Shown: positions 53,455-62,132 of the stretch, piece after piece
Numbering within the stretch: the stretch's first letter is position 1
Layout of the letters: each line of letters begins with the position of its first letter
Assembly (NCBI RefSeq): GCF_020177055.1
Contig: NZ_JAIQXT010000001.1
Location: 744,001 to 808,000, forward strand
Direction of reading: 5' to 3'
Origin: Sphingomonas sp. R647
GTDB lineage: Bacteria > Pseudomonadota > Alphaproteobacteria > Sphingomonadales > Sphingomonadaceae
DNA: 64,000 bases
Notes under the pieces: generated by a model
Databases searched by the model: none
What the model saw: the letters and a program-made list of their open reading frames with translations, nothing else
Told to the model about the DNA's origin: nothing
Translations under genes and position numbers: made by a program

Positions 53455-56052
53455 ATGACCGCCCCCCCCACCCCGATGATGGCGCAATATCTGGCGCTCA
53501 AGGCAGAATCGCAGGATTGCCTGCTTTTCTATCGCATGGGCGACTTCTTCGAGCTGTTCTTCGACGATGCCAAGATTGCGAGCAATGTCCTCGACATCGC
53601 GCTCACCTCGCGCGGTGAGCATGGCGGCGACAAGATTCCGATGTGCGGCGTGCCGGCGCATTCGGCAGAGGGCTATCTCGCGCGACTAATCAAGGCCGGG
53701 CATCGCGTCGCGATCGCCGACCAGATCGAAACGCCCGAGGAAGCCAAGAAGCGCGGCGGATCCAAGGCTTTGGTCGCCCGCGCAATCGTCCGCGTCGTCA
53801 CCGCCGGAACGCTGACCGAAGAGGCGCTGCTCGACAGCCGCAGCGCCAATTGGTGTGCAGCGATCGGTGAGGCTGGCGGCGAGGTCGCGATCGCGGCGGC
53901 CGACATTTCGACCGGGCGGTTCGAGATCCTGGAATGCAGCGCGGAGGCCGCAAGCGCGGTGCTCGCCCAGCTCAATCCCGCCGAGATCGTGGTGGCGGAG
54001 GGCAGCGACGCCGATCTGCTCGCGACGACGTTACGCCCACGCGGCGAGTTCGACAGCAGCCGGGGCGAAGCGCGGATCAAGGCGCTGTTCGGGGTCGCGA
54101 CGCTCGACGGGTTCGGCCAGTTCGGACGCGCGGCACTGGCCGCAGCGGGTGGGCTGATCGCCTATCTCGACCATACCGCCAAGGGCGCCCTGCCCTTCCT
54201 GCGCCCGCCCCGGATCACCCGGTCGGGCGCGTGCATGGCGATCGACGCCGCGACGCGCGAGAGCCTGGAGCTGACGCAGAGCCAGTCGGGGACGCGCAAG
54301 GGCAGCTTGCTCGACGCGGTCGATCGCACCGTGACCGGCGCAGGCGCGCGGTTGCTCGGGCAGGATCTGGCCGCGCCGCTGATGGACGTTGCGGCGATCG
54401 AGGCGCGGCTCGATCTGGTGGAGCGCTTCCACGACGACCCTGGCCTACGCGAGGGTGTGCGCGCCACGCTGCGCAGCCTGCCCGATATTGGTCGCGCGTT
54501 GGGTCGCCTTGCGGCCGGGCGTGGGAGTCCACGTGACCTTGGCCAGTTGCGCGACGGACTGGATGGCGCTTGGCGGCTCGGCGAGAAACTGGGGCGGTTG
54601 ACCGAGCCACCCGCACTGCTCGCTGATCTCGCGCCGCAGCTGCGCGGCCATGGCGCGTTGATCGACCTGTTCCAGCGCGCGCTGGTCCCTGCGCCACCGA
54701 TCGATGCGGCGCATGGCGGCTATATCGCCGAGGGCTATGACGCCGCGCTCGACGATTTGCGCGATGCCGGCGCGGGCGGGCGGCGCGCACTCGCAGCGCT
54801 GGAGGCGCAGTATCGTGAGCGCACCGGCATTACCGCGCTCAAGATCAAGCATAATGGCGTGCTCGGTTATCATATCGAGGTCGCGGCGAAGCATGCCGAT
54901 GCGCTGATGGCGCCCGAGAGCGGCTTCACGCATCGCCAGACGCTGGCGGGAGTGGTCCGCTTCAACGCGCCCGAGCTGCACGAGATTGCGATCAAGGTGA
55001 CGCAGGCCGGCGCGCATGCGCTGGCGGCGGAGGCGGCGCATCTCGAGGATCTGACCGCAGCCGCTCTGGCAACCCGCGAAGCGATTGCCGCGACCGCCGA
55101 TGCGCTCGCCCGACTCGACGTCGCGGCGGGGCTGGCGGAGCGCGCCGCAGAGGGCGGCTGGAGCCGGCCCGCACTGGTCGATCATGCCTGTTTCGAGATC
55201 GAGGGCGGGCGGCACCCGGTGGTGGAAACGGCGCTGGCGCGGAGCGGCGAGCGTTTCGTCGCCAATGACTGTGTGTTGTCGGACGCGAACCGGCTGTGGC
55301 TGGTCACCGGCCCGAACATGGGCGGCAAGTCTACCTTCCTGCGCCAGAATGCGCTGATCGCGGTGCTGGCGCAGGCGGGGGCCTATGTCCCGGCGGTGCG
55401 GGCGAAACTGGGGCTGGTTGATCGGTTGTTCAGCCGTGTCGGCGCTTCGGACAATCTTGCGCGCGGGCGATCGACCTTCATGGTCGAGATGGTCGAGACG
55501 GCGGCGATTCTGGCGCAGGCGACGCCGCGCAGCTTCGTCATCCTCGATGAGGTCGGGCGCGGCACTTCGACCTATGATGGTCTCGCCATTGCCTGGGCGG
55601 TGGTCGAGGCGATCCATGAGGATAATCGCTGCCGCTGTCTGTTCGCGACCCATTACCATGAGCTGACGCGGCTGGCGGAGCGGTGCGAGGCGCTGTCGTT
55701 GCACCATGTCCGGGCGCGCGAGTGGAAGGGCGATCTGGTGCTGTTGCACGAGGTAGCCGAGGGGCCAGCGGATCGCAGCTACGGCCTTGCGGTCGCGCGG
55801 CTGGCGGGGCTGCCGCCGATGACGATTAGTCGCGCCAAGTCGGTGCTGGCCAAGCTGGAAGCAGGGCGCGAGAAGACCGGTGGGATCGCGGCGGGGCTCG
55901 ACGACCTGCCCCTGTTTGCGGCGATGGTGGCGGAGGACGAGGCCCCGGTCGATCCGTTGCGTGCCGAGCTCGAGGCGCTGGACGTCGACGCTCTGAGCCC
56001 GCGCGATGCGCTGGACGCGCTCTACCGGCTCAAGGCTTTGGGTGACGCATGA
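53455..56052 (+). CDS. mutS: DNA mismatch repair protein MutS
   Basis: 865 residues, full length. The mismatch-binding F-Y-R-M-G-D-F-F-E-L-F is near 25 (Phe-x-Glu), Walker A G-P-N-M-G-G-K-S-T near 619, Walker B and D-loop L-D-E-V-G-R-G-T-S-T-Y-D-G near 697, and the C-terminal helix-turn-helix follows. It binds mismatches and recruits MutL. The stop overlaps the ATG of a 56-residue membrane protein (ATGA), an unusual neighbour. No mutL in the window. Confidence 0.97.
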   Translation: MTAPPTPMMAQYLALKAESQDCLLFYRMGDFFELFFDDAKIASNVLDIALTSRGEHGGDKIPMCGVPAHSAEGYLARLIKAGHRVAIADQIETPEEAKKRGGSKALVARAIVRVVTAGTLTEEALLDSRSANWCAAIGEAGGEVAIAAADISTGRFEILECSAEAASAVLAQLNPAEIVVAEGSDADLLATTLRPRGEFDSSRGEARIKALFGVATLDGFGQFGRAALAAAGGLIAYLDHTAKGALPFLRPPRITRSGACMAIDAATRESLELTQSQSGTRKGSLLDAVDRTVTGAGARLLGQDLAAPLMDVAAIEARLDLVERFHDDPGLREGVRATLRSLPDIGRALGRLAAGRGSPRDLGQLRDGLDGAWRLGEKLGRLTEPPALLADLAPQLRGHGALIDLFQRALVPAPPIDAAHGGYIAEGYDAALDDLRDAGAGGRRALAALEAQYRERTGITALKIKHNGVLGYHIEVAAKHADALMAPESGFTHRQTLAGVVRFNAPELHEIAIKVTQAGAHALAAEAAHLEDLTAAALATREAIAATADALARLDVAAGLAERAAEGGWSRPALVDHACFEIEGGRHPVVETALARSGERFVANDCVLSDANRLWLVTGPNMGGKSTFLRQNALIAVLAQAGAYVPAVRAKLGLVDRLFSRVGASDNLARGRSTFMVEMVETAAILAQATPRSFVILDEVGRGTSTYDGLAIAWAVVEAIHEDNRCRCLFATHYHELTRLAERCEALSLHHVRAREWKGDLVLLHEVAEGPADRSYGLAVARLAGLPPMTISRAKSVLAKLEAGREKTGGIAAGLDDLPLFAAMVAEDEAPVDPLRAELEALDVDALSPRDALDALYRLKALGDA

Positions 56053-56219
56053 TGCGTAACAACGGGTTCTTCGGACTGCTGTGGGTGATTTACGCCAGCT
56101 CGCGCGCAGGGTTTGGATCGCGGCAGGCGGCGCGGGTGATGCTGGTGATCGGGTTGATCCTGGCAACCCCGGCGCTGCTGGTCGGCTTGCTCATCTGGTT
56201 GCTCGTCATCCTCACTTAA
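56049..56219 (+). CDS. Small membrane protein coupled to mutS, 56 residues
   Basis: 56 residues: a short basic start (M-M-R-N-N-G-F-F-G-L-L-W-V-I), an amphipathic linker (Y-A-S-S-R-A-G-F-G-S-R-Q-A-A-R) and a long hydrophobic helix rich in Leu, Val and Ile to the end. The ATG overlaps the mutS stop (ATGA) and the TAA overlaps the stop of the convergent flavoprotein gene. Codon use fits the region. No family recognised. The overlap at both ends makes it likely to be translated. A start one codon later (56052) is possible. Confidence 0.65.
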   Translation: MMRNNGFFGLLWVIYASSRAGFGSRQAARVMLVIGLILATPALLVGLLIWLLVILT

Positions 56220-56806
56220 TAGGGCGGATCGCGCCGGGCGCGCTGCGCCTTCGCCGCCTCGACCCACCACAGCAAATCATCCGCAAAGCGCGGGAAGGCG
56301 CGGGTTAGCGATGCCCCGCCCTCTCCGTGGGGCTGGTCATCGGCGTCGATCGCCTGGCCGATCTGCCCAACCGTCAACGTGGACGAGGTGACGACCATGC
56401 CCATCTCACTTAGAATCGGGTGCCACATCGAATTGCTGCGCGCCCCGGCCAGCCGACCCGCCGAATAGCTGGCAATCGCCGCAGGTCGCCAGAACCATTC
56501 CTCCAGGAAATGGTCGGTCAGGTTCTTGAGGCCCGGTTGCAGCCCCCAGTTATACTCGCCGGTGACGAACAGGAATCCGTCGGCCGCCTTGATCTTGGTG
56601 GCGAGCGTTTCCATCGCATCGGGTGCCTCGCCCTTGGGATATTCCTTGTACATCCGGTCGAGCATCGGAAGGTCGACCGCCATCGCGTCGATCAGTTCGG
56701 CCTCGCACCCTCGAGCGGTCAATTGCGCGGTTAGCCAGCGGGCGAGACGGATGCCCATGCGGTCGCGGCGGTAGGAGCCGTAGAAGACGAGGATGCGGTC
56801 GGACAT
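56216..56806 (-). CDS. NADPH-dependent FMN reductase-type flavoprotein
   Basis: 196 residues of the NADPH-FMN reductase (flavodoxin-like) family. F-Y-G-S-Y-R-R-D-R-M-G at the start binds FMN phosphate, and G-E-Y-N-W-G-L-Q-P-G-L-K-N near 90 is the family signature. Members reduce FMN, quinones or chromate. ATG 56806 begins just before the first beta strand. Convergent with the small membrane ORF after mutS. Confidence 0.9.
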   Translation of the reverse strand: MSDRILVFYGSYRRDRMGIRLARWLTAQLTARGCEAELIDAMAVDLPMLDRMYKEYPKGEAPDAMETLATKIKAADGFLFVTGEYNWGLQPGLKNLTDHFLEEWFWRPAAIASYSAGRLAGARSNSMWHPILSEMGMVVTSSTLTVGQIGQAIDADDQPHGEGGASLTRAFPRFADDLLWWVEAAKAQRARRDPPY

Positions 56807-56871
56807 GATCGGTGGGCCTTTCGCTCGACAGGGCGGCGCTGTCATGGATAGTGGGCGGCGGGGGAAAATCC

Positions 56872-57435
56872 ATGAGCGAATTCGAGTTCATCTTCGCGCT
56901 GTTCGGGCTGCTGCTCGGGCTGTCGATCGTCGAGGTGCTGGGCGGTCTTGCCCGGGCAATCGAGGTGCGGCTGCGGCCCGGGGCGACGGTGCTGATCGGG
57001 TGGCTGACGCCGTTGCTGGGCATTTTCGTGCTGCTTGACCTGCTGTCCTTCTGGGGAGCGGCGTGGGTCAGTCGCGACGTCGTCGGGGTTTCAGGCCATT
57101 CGATGATGGCGGTGACGGTGTTTGCCGGGGCCTATTATCTGGCAGCGCATCTGGTGTTCCCTCGGGAGCCGGGGGAGCTTGCCGATCTGGATGCGCATTA
57201 TTTTCGGGTGCGGCGGATCGTGCTGGGGGTGATGCTGGGGCTGCTCATCTGCCAGATCGCCTTTTATGCCAGTGTGCCGGAGCTGGCGGTCAATCTGCAG
57301 CGGCCGTTGGCGGCGGGGTTGGCGGTGGTGCTGCTGGTGCTGATGATCGCGGCGATGGTGGTGCGGGGCCGGGCTGCGAGCATCGCGGTGATGGTCGCGC
57401 TCGTGGCGCGCTACCTGGTCGTTTACCTGCTTTGA
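56872..57435 (+). CDS. Hypothetical membrane protein
   Basis: 187 residues with five or six membrane segments; family not recognised. GGGGGA precedes the ATG at 56872. The first segment begins F-I-F-A-L-F-G-L-L-L-G-L-S-I-V-E. A short acidic loop (E-L-A-D-L-D-A-H-Y-F-R) splits the middle. It is divergent from the FMN reductase-type gene, 65 bp apart. Confidence 0.78.
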   Translation: MSEFEFIFALFGLLLGLSIVEVLGGLARAIEVRLRPGATVLIGWLTPLLGIFVLLDLLSFWGAAWVSRDVVGVSGHSMMAVTVFAGAYYLAAHLVFPREPGELADLDAHYFRVRRIVLGVMLGLLICQIAFYASVPELAVNLQRPLAAGLAVVLLVLMIAAMVVRGRAASIAVMVALVARYLVVYLL

Positions 57436-57444
57436 AATGAAAGA

Positions 57445-57477
57445 GGCCACCGGGGCCATCTCTGGCACCCGGTGACC
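57445..57477 (-). terminator. Intrinsic terminator of the minus-strand transcript
   Basis: On the minus strand GGTCACCGGG pairs with CCCGGTGGCC (one G-U), with an inner GCCA-GAGA-TGGC stem; TCTTTCATTTC follows. The T-rich tail exists only in this orientation. Confidence 0.75.
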
Positions 57478-57620
57478 TCCGACATGGTCAGCGGCCGGAG
57501 AGCTCCAGCCCGGGAGACCATGCGGATCACATAGCCGCTGCGGCGTCGTTGATTGGAGGAGAAGTCCTCCCGAACGCCATTCGGATGGAGCGCCTCGCGG
57601 CGGCCATCCGATGCAGTTGC

Positions 57621-57677
57621 TTAGCGCCGCGTCTCCCGAACGAACTGAACCGACCTCACTGCTGAACCATGAGACAT
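57621..57677 (-). CDS. 18-codon ORF behind a 14-base Shine-Dalgarno
   Basis: Eighteen residues (M-S-H-G-S-A-V-R-S-V-Q-F-V-R-E-T-R-R), basic, ending TAA. The 14 bases at 57692-57679 read AAAGGAGGTGATCC, fully complementary to the 16S rRNA 3' end, with GGAGG seven bases from the ATG. The segment CATTCGGATC upstream can pair with GATCCGATG across the start, so initiation may be controlled by folding. No known protein; could be a leader peptide or a regulatory ribosome-docking site. Confidence 0.5.
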   Translation of the reverse strand: MSHGSAVRSVQFVRETRR

Positions 57678-57814
57678 CGGATCACCTCCTTTCGCTTGTT
57701 GATACGGCGTACCCTCAGTTGGGTACGATCCGAATGTGGCGACTTCGGGAAGCGAGAACAAGTCTTGTTTTACCACGCGAATTGAGCGACCTTCGTACTT
57801 CTGGCGCGAAAGAC

Positions 57815-58348
57815 TCAGCGCCGGCAATCCTCCGCAATCCGCTGCACTTCCGCCCAGCTCGGCACGACCAGCGGGGCGAGCGGCGGCATCTCCACCACGA
57901 AGCGGCCGCGGCTATAGCCCATGGCGTCGAGGATCGGATCGTTCGCGGCGAGCGTCACCGCCATATAGGGCTGCGCCCCCGGCGTCGGCTGCGCGCTGAG
58001 GCCCCGCAAGCTGGTCGAGGTGCGAATCGTCATCGGCCCCGGCGTCGCGCCACGGCGGGCAATCTGTATCTGACGCGTCGCGCGGTCGCAGCGCAGCGAG
58101 AGTTCGGGCTGGTCCGCGCGCAGTCCGAACAGCGCGATCGTCCCCTGCCCTTCCTGCCGATGGACCCAGTTACCCGGCGTTGCCGGCCAGTCGCGCCAGT
58201 CGCTGCTGGCTGGCGGCGGCGCGGGTGCCGGAGCGGGTGCCGGCGCCGGGACCGGACGCGGCGGCGGCGCCGGAGCGGGTGCCGGCGGAACGACGTTGGA
58301 GCAGCTGGCGAGGGCGACCGACGCCGCGAGAAGGGGAATGAAGCGCAT
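57815..58348 (-). CDS. Hypothetical lipoprotein with Pro-Ala repeat
   Basis: 177 residues. ATG 58348 opens a lipoprotein signal with lipobox L-A-S-C (Cys16). A low-complexity Pro/Ala linker of about 28 residues follows (P-A-P-A-P-P-P-R-P-V-P and similar), then a compact domain with two cysteines (L-R-C-D and E-D-C-R-R) and S-L-R-C-D-R-A-T-R-Q-I. No family recognised. It is downstream of uvrB on the same strand, 41 bp away, and may be co-transcribed. Confidence 0.82.
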   Translation of the reverse strand: MRFIPLLAASVALASCSNVVPPAPAPAPPPRPVPAPAPAPAPAPPPASSDWRDWPATPGNWVHRQEGQGTIALFGLRADQPELSLRCDRATRQIQIARRGATPGPMTIRTSTSLRGLSAQPTPGAQPYMAVTLAANDPILDAMGYSRGRFVVEMPPLAPLVVPSWAEVQRIAEDCRR

Positions 58349-58389
58349 GCCCCGCCTTATGGGCGAAGGGGCGGACAGGCTCAACCGGC

Positions 58390-60579
58390 TCACTTTTTCC
58401 CCCCACCCCATTTGCGCTGCACCTTGCCGTACCGCGTCTTGCGCGTGCCCGGCTTGCCCTCGTTGCTGCGGCCCATCACCGGCGCCTTGTGCTCGCCAGC
58501 GGGGAGGCCCAGTTCTTCGGCTTCGAGGCTGCGGATCTCGTCGCGCAGACGGCCAGCCTCCTCGAACTCCAGGTTCGCGGCGGCGTTGCGCATCTTCTTT
58601 TCGAGCTCTTCGATGTACGCGCGGAGGTTGTGGCCGACCATGTGGGCGGGGCCGTCCTCGATCTCGACGGTCACCTGATCCTTCGACGCGACATGGGCGA
58701 TGATGTCGCCGATATTGCGCTTGATCGTGGTCGGGGTGATGCCGTGTTCGCGGTTATACGCTTCCTGCTTTTCGCGGCGGCGGCCGGTTTCGTTGAGCGC
58801 GCGCTCCATGCTGCCAGTGATGCGGTCGGCGTAGAGGATGACGCGGCCATCGACGTTGCGCGCGGCGCGGCCGATCGTCTGGATCAGCGAGGTTTCCGAA
58901 CGCAGGAACCCTTCCTTGTCCGCGTCGAGGATCGCGACCAGCCCGCATTCGGGGATGTCGAGCCCCTCGCGCAGCAGGTTGATGCCGATCAGCACGTCAT
59001 AGACGCCGAGCCGCAGGTCGCGGATCAGCTCTATCCGCTCCAGCGTTTCGACGTCGCTGTGCATGTAGCGGACCTTGAGCCCAGCTTCGTGCATATACTC
59101 CGTCAGATCCTCGGCCATGCGCTTGGTCAGCGTGGTGACGAGGGTGCGATAGCCCAGCTCCGCGGTCTTGCGGCATTCGACGATCAGGTCCTGAACCTGT
59201 TCCTCAACCGGCTTGATCTCGACCGGTGGGTCGATCAGTCCGGTGGGACGAATCACCTGTTCACTGAACACGCCGCCAGTCTGATCCATTTCCCAGCCGC
59301 CGGGCGTCGCCGAAACGCTGACGGTCTGGGGGCGCATCGCATCCCACTCGTTGAAGCGCAGCGGGCGGTTGTCGATGCAGCTGGGCAAGCGGAAGCCATA
59401 TTCGGCGAGCGTGATCTTGCGACGGTGATCGCCGCGCGCCATTGCGCCGATCTGTGGCACCGTCTGGTGGCTTTCATCGACGAACAGCAAAGCGTTTTCG
59501 GGGAGATATTCGAACAAGGTGGGCGGCGGCTCGCCGGGCAGGCGGCCGGTGAGGAAGCGGCTGTAATTCTCGATCCCCGCACAGCTGCCGGTCGCGGCGA
59601 TCATCTCAAGGTCGAAATTGGTGCGCTGCTCCAGCCGCTGGGCTTCGAGCAGCTTGCCTTCGATATGCAGCTCCTTGAGCCGCTCGGCGAGTTCGTGCTT
59701 GATCGCTTCCATCGCCTGCTTGAGCGTCGGGCCGGGGGTGACGTGGTGCGAATTGGCATAGACACGGATGCTGTCGAGGCTTGCGACCTTTGAGCCGGTC
59801 AGCGGATCGAATTCGGTAATCTCCTCGATATCGTCGCCGAAGAAGCTGATCCGCCAGGCGGTGTCGTCATAGTGCGACGGGAAGATTTCGAGGCTGTCCC
59901 CGCGCACCCGGAAATTGCCGCGGGCAAAGGCGGCGTCGTTGCGCTTGTACTGCAGCGCGACGAGCTTGCGGATGATCTCCCGCTGGTCGGCGACCTGGCC
60001 CTTTTTGAGGTCGAAGATCATCGCCGAATAGGTCTCGACCGAGCCGATGCCGTAGATGCAAGAGACCGAGGCGACGATGATGACGTCGTCGCGTTCGAGC
60101 AGCGAACGGGTGGCCGAGTGGCGCATTCGGTCGATCGCCTCGTTCACCGAGCTTTCCTTCTCGATGTACGTGTCCGAGCGGGGGACGTACGCCTCGGGCT
60201 GGTAATAGTCGTAATAGCTGACGAAATATTCGACCGCATTGTCGGGGAAGAAGCTCTTGAACTCGCCATAAAGCTGCGCGGCGAGGATCTTGTTGGGGGC
60301 GAGGATCAGCGCCGGGCGCTGAAGATTGTTGATGACGCTCGCCATCGTGAAGGTCTTGCCCGAGCCGGTGACGCCGAGCAGCACCTGATCGCGCTCGCCG
60401 CCCAGCGCCGCCTCGGTCAGTTCCTTGATCGCGGTCGGCTGGTCGCCCGCCGGGGAATATTCGCTGACCAGCTTGAACGCCCGCCCGCCCTCGCTCTTTT
60501 GCGGGCGTTGCGGGCGGTGGGGAACGAAACCGGGGCCGGTTTCGGGTTCGGCAAGACTGGTACGGATCTGGATCGCCAT
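58390..60579 (-). CDS. uvrB: Excinuclease ABC subunit B
   Basis: 729 residues; UvrB is usually about 670, and the extra length is an N-terminal extension of some 30 residues before [14 protein letters not shown] and a basic C-terminal tail. Walker [11 protein letters not shown], the damage-probing beta-hairpin ([12 protein letters not shown]), [13 protein letters not shown] and the C-terminal UVR helix pair ([12 protein letters not shown]) are intact. It loads on damaged DNA with UvrA and recruits UvrC. Confidence 0.97.
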   Translation of the reverse strand: MAIQIRTSLAEPETGPGFVPHRPQRPQKSEGGRAFKLVSEYSPAGDQPTAIKELTEAALGGERDQVLLGVTGSGKTFTMASVINNLQRPALILAPNKILAAQLYGEFKSFFPDNAVEYFVSYYDYYQPEAYVPRSDTYIEKESSVNEAIDRMRHSATRSLLERDDVIIVASVSCIYGIGSVETYSAMIFDLKKGQVADQREIIRKLVALQYKRNDAAFARGNFRVRGDSLEIFPSHYDDTAWRISFFGDDIEEITEFDPLTGSKVASLDSIRVYANSHHVTPGPTLKQAMEAIKHELAERLKELHIEGKLLEAQRLEQRTNFDLEMIAATGSCAGIENYSRFLTGRLPGEPPPTLFEYLPENALLFVDESHQTVPQIGAMARGDHRRKITLAEYGFRLPSCIDNRPLRFNEWDAMRPQTVSVSATPGGWEMDQTGGVFSEQVIRPTGLIDPPVEIKPVEEQVQDLIVECRKTAELGYRTLVTTLTKRMAEDLTEYMHEAGLKVRYMHSDVETLERIELIRDLRLGVYDVLIGINLLREGLDIPECGLVAILDADKEGFLRSETSLIQTIGRAARNVDGRVILYADRITGSMERALNETGRRREKQEAYNREHGITPTTIKRNIGDIIAHVASKDQVTVEIEDGPAHMVGHNLRAYIEELEKKMRNAAANLEFEEAGRLRDEIRSLEAEELGLPAGEHKAPVMGRSNEGKPGTRKTRYGKVQRKWGGGKK

Positions 60580-60623
60580 GGGGGGAATATGGGGCCTTCA
60601 GATGGGGGTGCAAATGGGGGTGG

Positions 60624-60638
60624 CTGTCAGGCTGACAG
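60624..60638. promoter_or_regulatory. Palindrome 45 bp upstream of uvrB
   Basis: CTGTCAG-G-CTGACAG is a perfect 7-bp inverted repeat with one central base. Its position just before uvrB suits an operator or the 5' leader of its mRNA. The binding protein is unknown. Confidence 0.5.
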
Positions 60639-60920
60639 ACGATGCTGACAAAAACACGCAGGTTGCGGGCGGTTCCCCAGAGAGCGACGGGGGAAACGCG
60701 ACTGGAACGCGACAGCATCGCGATCGATGCACGCCAGTGACCCGACGGCGACCGGACGATGATGCGACTGCGACAGGTCCGGAACGCGACACCTGCGCGT
60801 CAGCAAAGCGACGCCCACGCGCCGGGTTGGCGACGCCGTGATCTGGATTGTTGTCAGAGCCCAAGGAGTGCAGGATTCTCATTCGCAGTCGCCTCCACGC
60901 CCGCGATAGCATGATCACTG

Positions 60921-60935
60921 GAACAAATAAAGAAC
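60921..60935. promoter_or_regulatory. SOS-box-like direct repeat GAAC-N7-GAAC
   Basis: GAAC-AAATAAA-GAAC matches the alphaproteobacterial LexA consensus (GAAC/GTTC-N7 repeat). It is 342 bp from the uvrB start and 76 bp from the DUF3617-like gene. uvrB is a classic SOS gene, but the distance is long and one chance match in a window of this size is possible. Confidence 0.4.
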
Positions 60936-61010
60936 ATTGTGCTTCATCATGTCTGTTGCCCTTTGCGCAGGACAGCGCCAGCATTGGCCGAAACCGAGAG
61001 GAGCCCACCC

Positions 61011-61553
61011 ATGCGCACCATCGCCCTTATCCCCATCGCCGCCCTCGCCCTTGCGGCCTGTGGCGGTGGCGACGTGTCCGTCACCAACGCCTCGCCCGAG
61101 GAGGTCGCTGCCAAGGTCGATGCGGCGGGCGGGGCGCGGTTCAATCCGGGGGAGTGGGAGACGACGGTCGAGACGCTGTCGATCGACATTCCCGGGCTTG
61201 AAGGGCCGATGAAGGACGAGATGACCAAGCTGATGCTGCAGAAGAAGCAGGTCGGAAAGAACTGCGTGACGCCCGAACAGGCCAAGTCGCCCCCGGCCGA
61301 GGTGCTGGCGCAGAGCAAGGGGCGCTGCACCTATGAGACGTTCACGATGGCCGGTGGCAAGATCGACGGGACAATGGTGTGCGATGCTGAGGGCGGCAAG
61401 ATGACGATGAAGATCAGCGGGACGTTCAGCGACGACGCCTTTGCGATCGACAACGCCATGGAAACGACGATGCCGGGCGGCGCGCAGACGATGAAGATCA
61501 AGGCGAAGACCAGCGGGAAACGGCTGGGGGATTGTCCGGGGACGAAGGCATAG
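61011..61553 (+). CDS. DUF3617-like lipoprotein
   Basis: 180 residues. GAGGAG precedes the ATG. The signal ends in a lipobox L-A-A-C-G (Cys17). The rest fits the DUF3617 pattern of alphaproteobacteria: F-N-P-G-E-W-E-T-T-V-E, a C-V-T-P-E-Q-A segment, then C-T-Y-E-T-F-T-M-A-G-G-K-I-D-G and a final C-P-G near the end. Function unknown, probably a periplasmic lipid-anchored binding domain. Divergent from uvrB. Confidence 0.85.
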   Translation: MRTIALIPIAALALAACGGGDVSVTNASPEEVAAKVDAAGGARFNPGEWETTVETLSIDIPGLEGPMKDEMTKLMLQKKQVGKNCVTPEQAKSPPAEVLAQSKGRCTYETFTMAGGKIDGTMVCDAEGGKMTMKISGTFSDDAFAIDNAMETTMPGGAQTMKIKAKTSGKRLGDCPGTKA

Positions 61554-61562
61554 GGGGGCTCC

Positions 61563-61647
61563 GTCGCCCCGGGCTTGACCCGGGCCTGCGCTTTTGCGTG
61601 ACACAGAAGGAAGAAGAAGCCCTGTCCCGGGTCAAGCCCGGGACGAC
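61563..61647. repeat. REP-like inverted repeat
   Basis: Arms of 22 bp (61563-61584 and 61626-61647) with one mismatch; the inner 17 bp, CCCGGGCTTGACCCGGG and its complement, are perfect. The loop is 41 bp. This motif is a common dispersed intergenic repeat in alphaproteobacterial genomes and may also stop transcription between convergent genes. Confidence 0.8.
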
Positions 61648-61667
61648 AAAGGGTTTTGGGCGCGCGC

Positions 61668-62132
61668 TTACATCACCCGGCGGTACGCGACACGCCACAT
61701 CGCCAGTGCGATTGCCGCCGCGACCATCGCCAGCAATGCACTGGTGCCGAGCGCGCTGATCCAGCGGAACAGCGCGGTGCGCAGGTCGCTGGCGGGGGCG
61801 GCGAGGAAGCCGAAGCCATAGGTCTGGGCGCCGACGAACAGCACCAGCGAGATCAGCGCGCCGAGCGTGGCGGCGTGCCACGCGCGGCGGTAGCCGGCGA
61901 GGTGGAGGACGAGCCACAACGGCCCCCCTGCCCCGGCGATGCCGAGCGCGGAGAAGATCGTGCCGAGCATCCACGCGGCGGCAAGCGAGGTGACGTCGCG
62001 CTGTCCCGCCGCGAACACGAGCAGCAGCACGACGAGTCCGCCGAGCGCACCACCCAGCGCGAGGGCAAAGCCCGCACGATCGAGCGTCGTATCATAATGC
62101 GGCGCGGGCGCGCGCATTGCATGGTCATTCAC
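61668..62132 (-). CDS. Hypothetical four-helix membrane protein
   Basis: 154 residues with four membrane helices; not recognised. A GTG start has GGGGAGGGG six bases upstream. The first helix is Gly/Leu-rich (A-L-G-G-A-L-G-G-L-V-V-L-L-L-V-F). It is convergent with the DUF3617-like gene across the REP-like repeat and divergent from the oligopeptidase. Confidence 0.78.
   Translation of the reverse strand: MNDHAMRAPAPHYDTTLDRAGFALALGGALGGLVVLLLVFAAGQRDVTSLAAAWMLGTIFSALGIAGAGGPLWLVLHLAGYRRAWHAATLGALISLVLFVGAQTYGFGFLAAPASDLRTALFRWISALGTSALLAMVAAAIALAMWRVAYRRVM

Larger units (their letters stand above)
57436..57814 (-). other. Structured non-coding stretch with a small ORF
   Basis: A 379-bp stretch with no long gene. 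On the minus strand it shows, in order: a GTACCC hairpin (7-bp arms, 57708-57727), a 14-base Shine-Dalgarno, an 18-codon ORF (57621-57677), an inverted repeat CGGATGG/CCATCCG, a 6-bp GGAGGA-CTTC-TCCTCC hairpin, and a terminator with T-rich tail (57477-57436). It reads like a transcribed RNA starting near 57750. Its promoter is not identified. Confidence 0.5.
60580..61010. other. 431-bp intergenic region upstream of uvrB and the DUF3617-like gene
   Basis: No gene is supported here. It holds the promoters of two divergent genes, a palindrome at 60624, several GCGACA/GCGACT repeats between 60700 and 60810 (GGAACGCGACA occurs twice), and an SOS-box-like GAAC-N7-GAAC at 60921. Short open frames on the plus strand (to 60841) have poor composition and no start signal. 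Confidence 0.55.

Noticed and set aside
54445..56166. A 573-residue open frame on the minus strand
   Set aside because: Antisense to mutS, which is complete and well conserved.
57679..57692. GGATCACCTCCTTT on the plus strand as a remnant of a 16S rRNA 3' end
   Set aside because: Only this tail matches; the preceding sequence has just a loose GAACC with wrong spacing. The spacing to an ATG on the other strand favours a Shine-Dalgarno, though chance cannot be excluded.
57769..57784. GAACAAGTCTTGTTTT as a LexA box
   Set aside because: It is an inverted AACAAG-T-CTTGTT palindrome, not the GAAC-N7-GAAC direct repeat of alphaproteobacteria, so no call was made.
60425..60841. A 138-residue plus-strand frame ending in the uvrB upstream region
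   Set aside because: Most of it overlaps uvrB antisense; the unique part is Arg/Asp/Thr low complexity with no ribosome-binding site.
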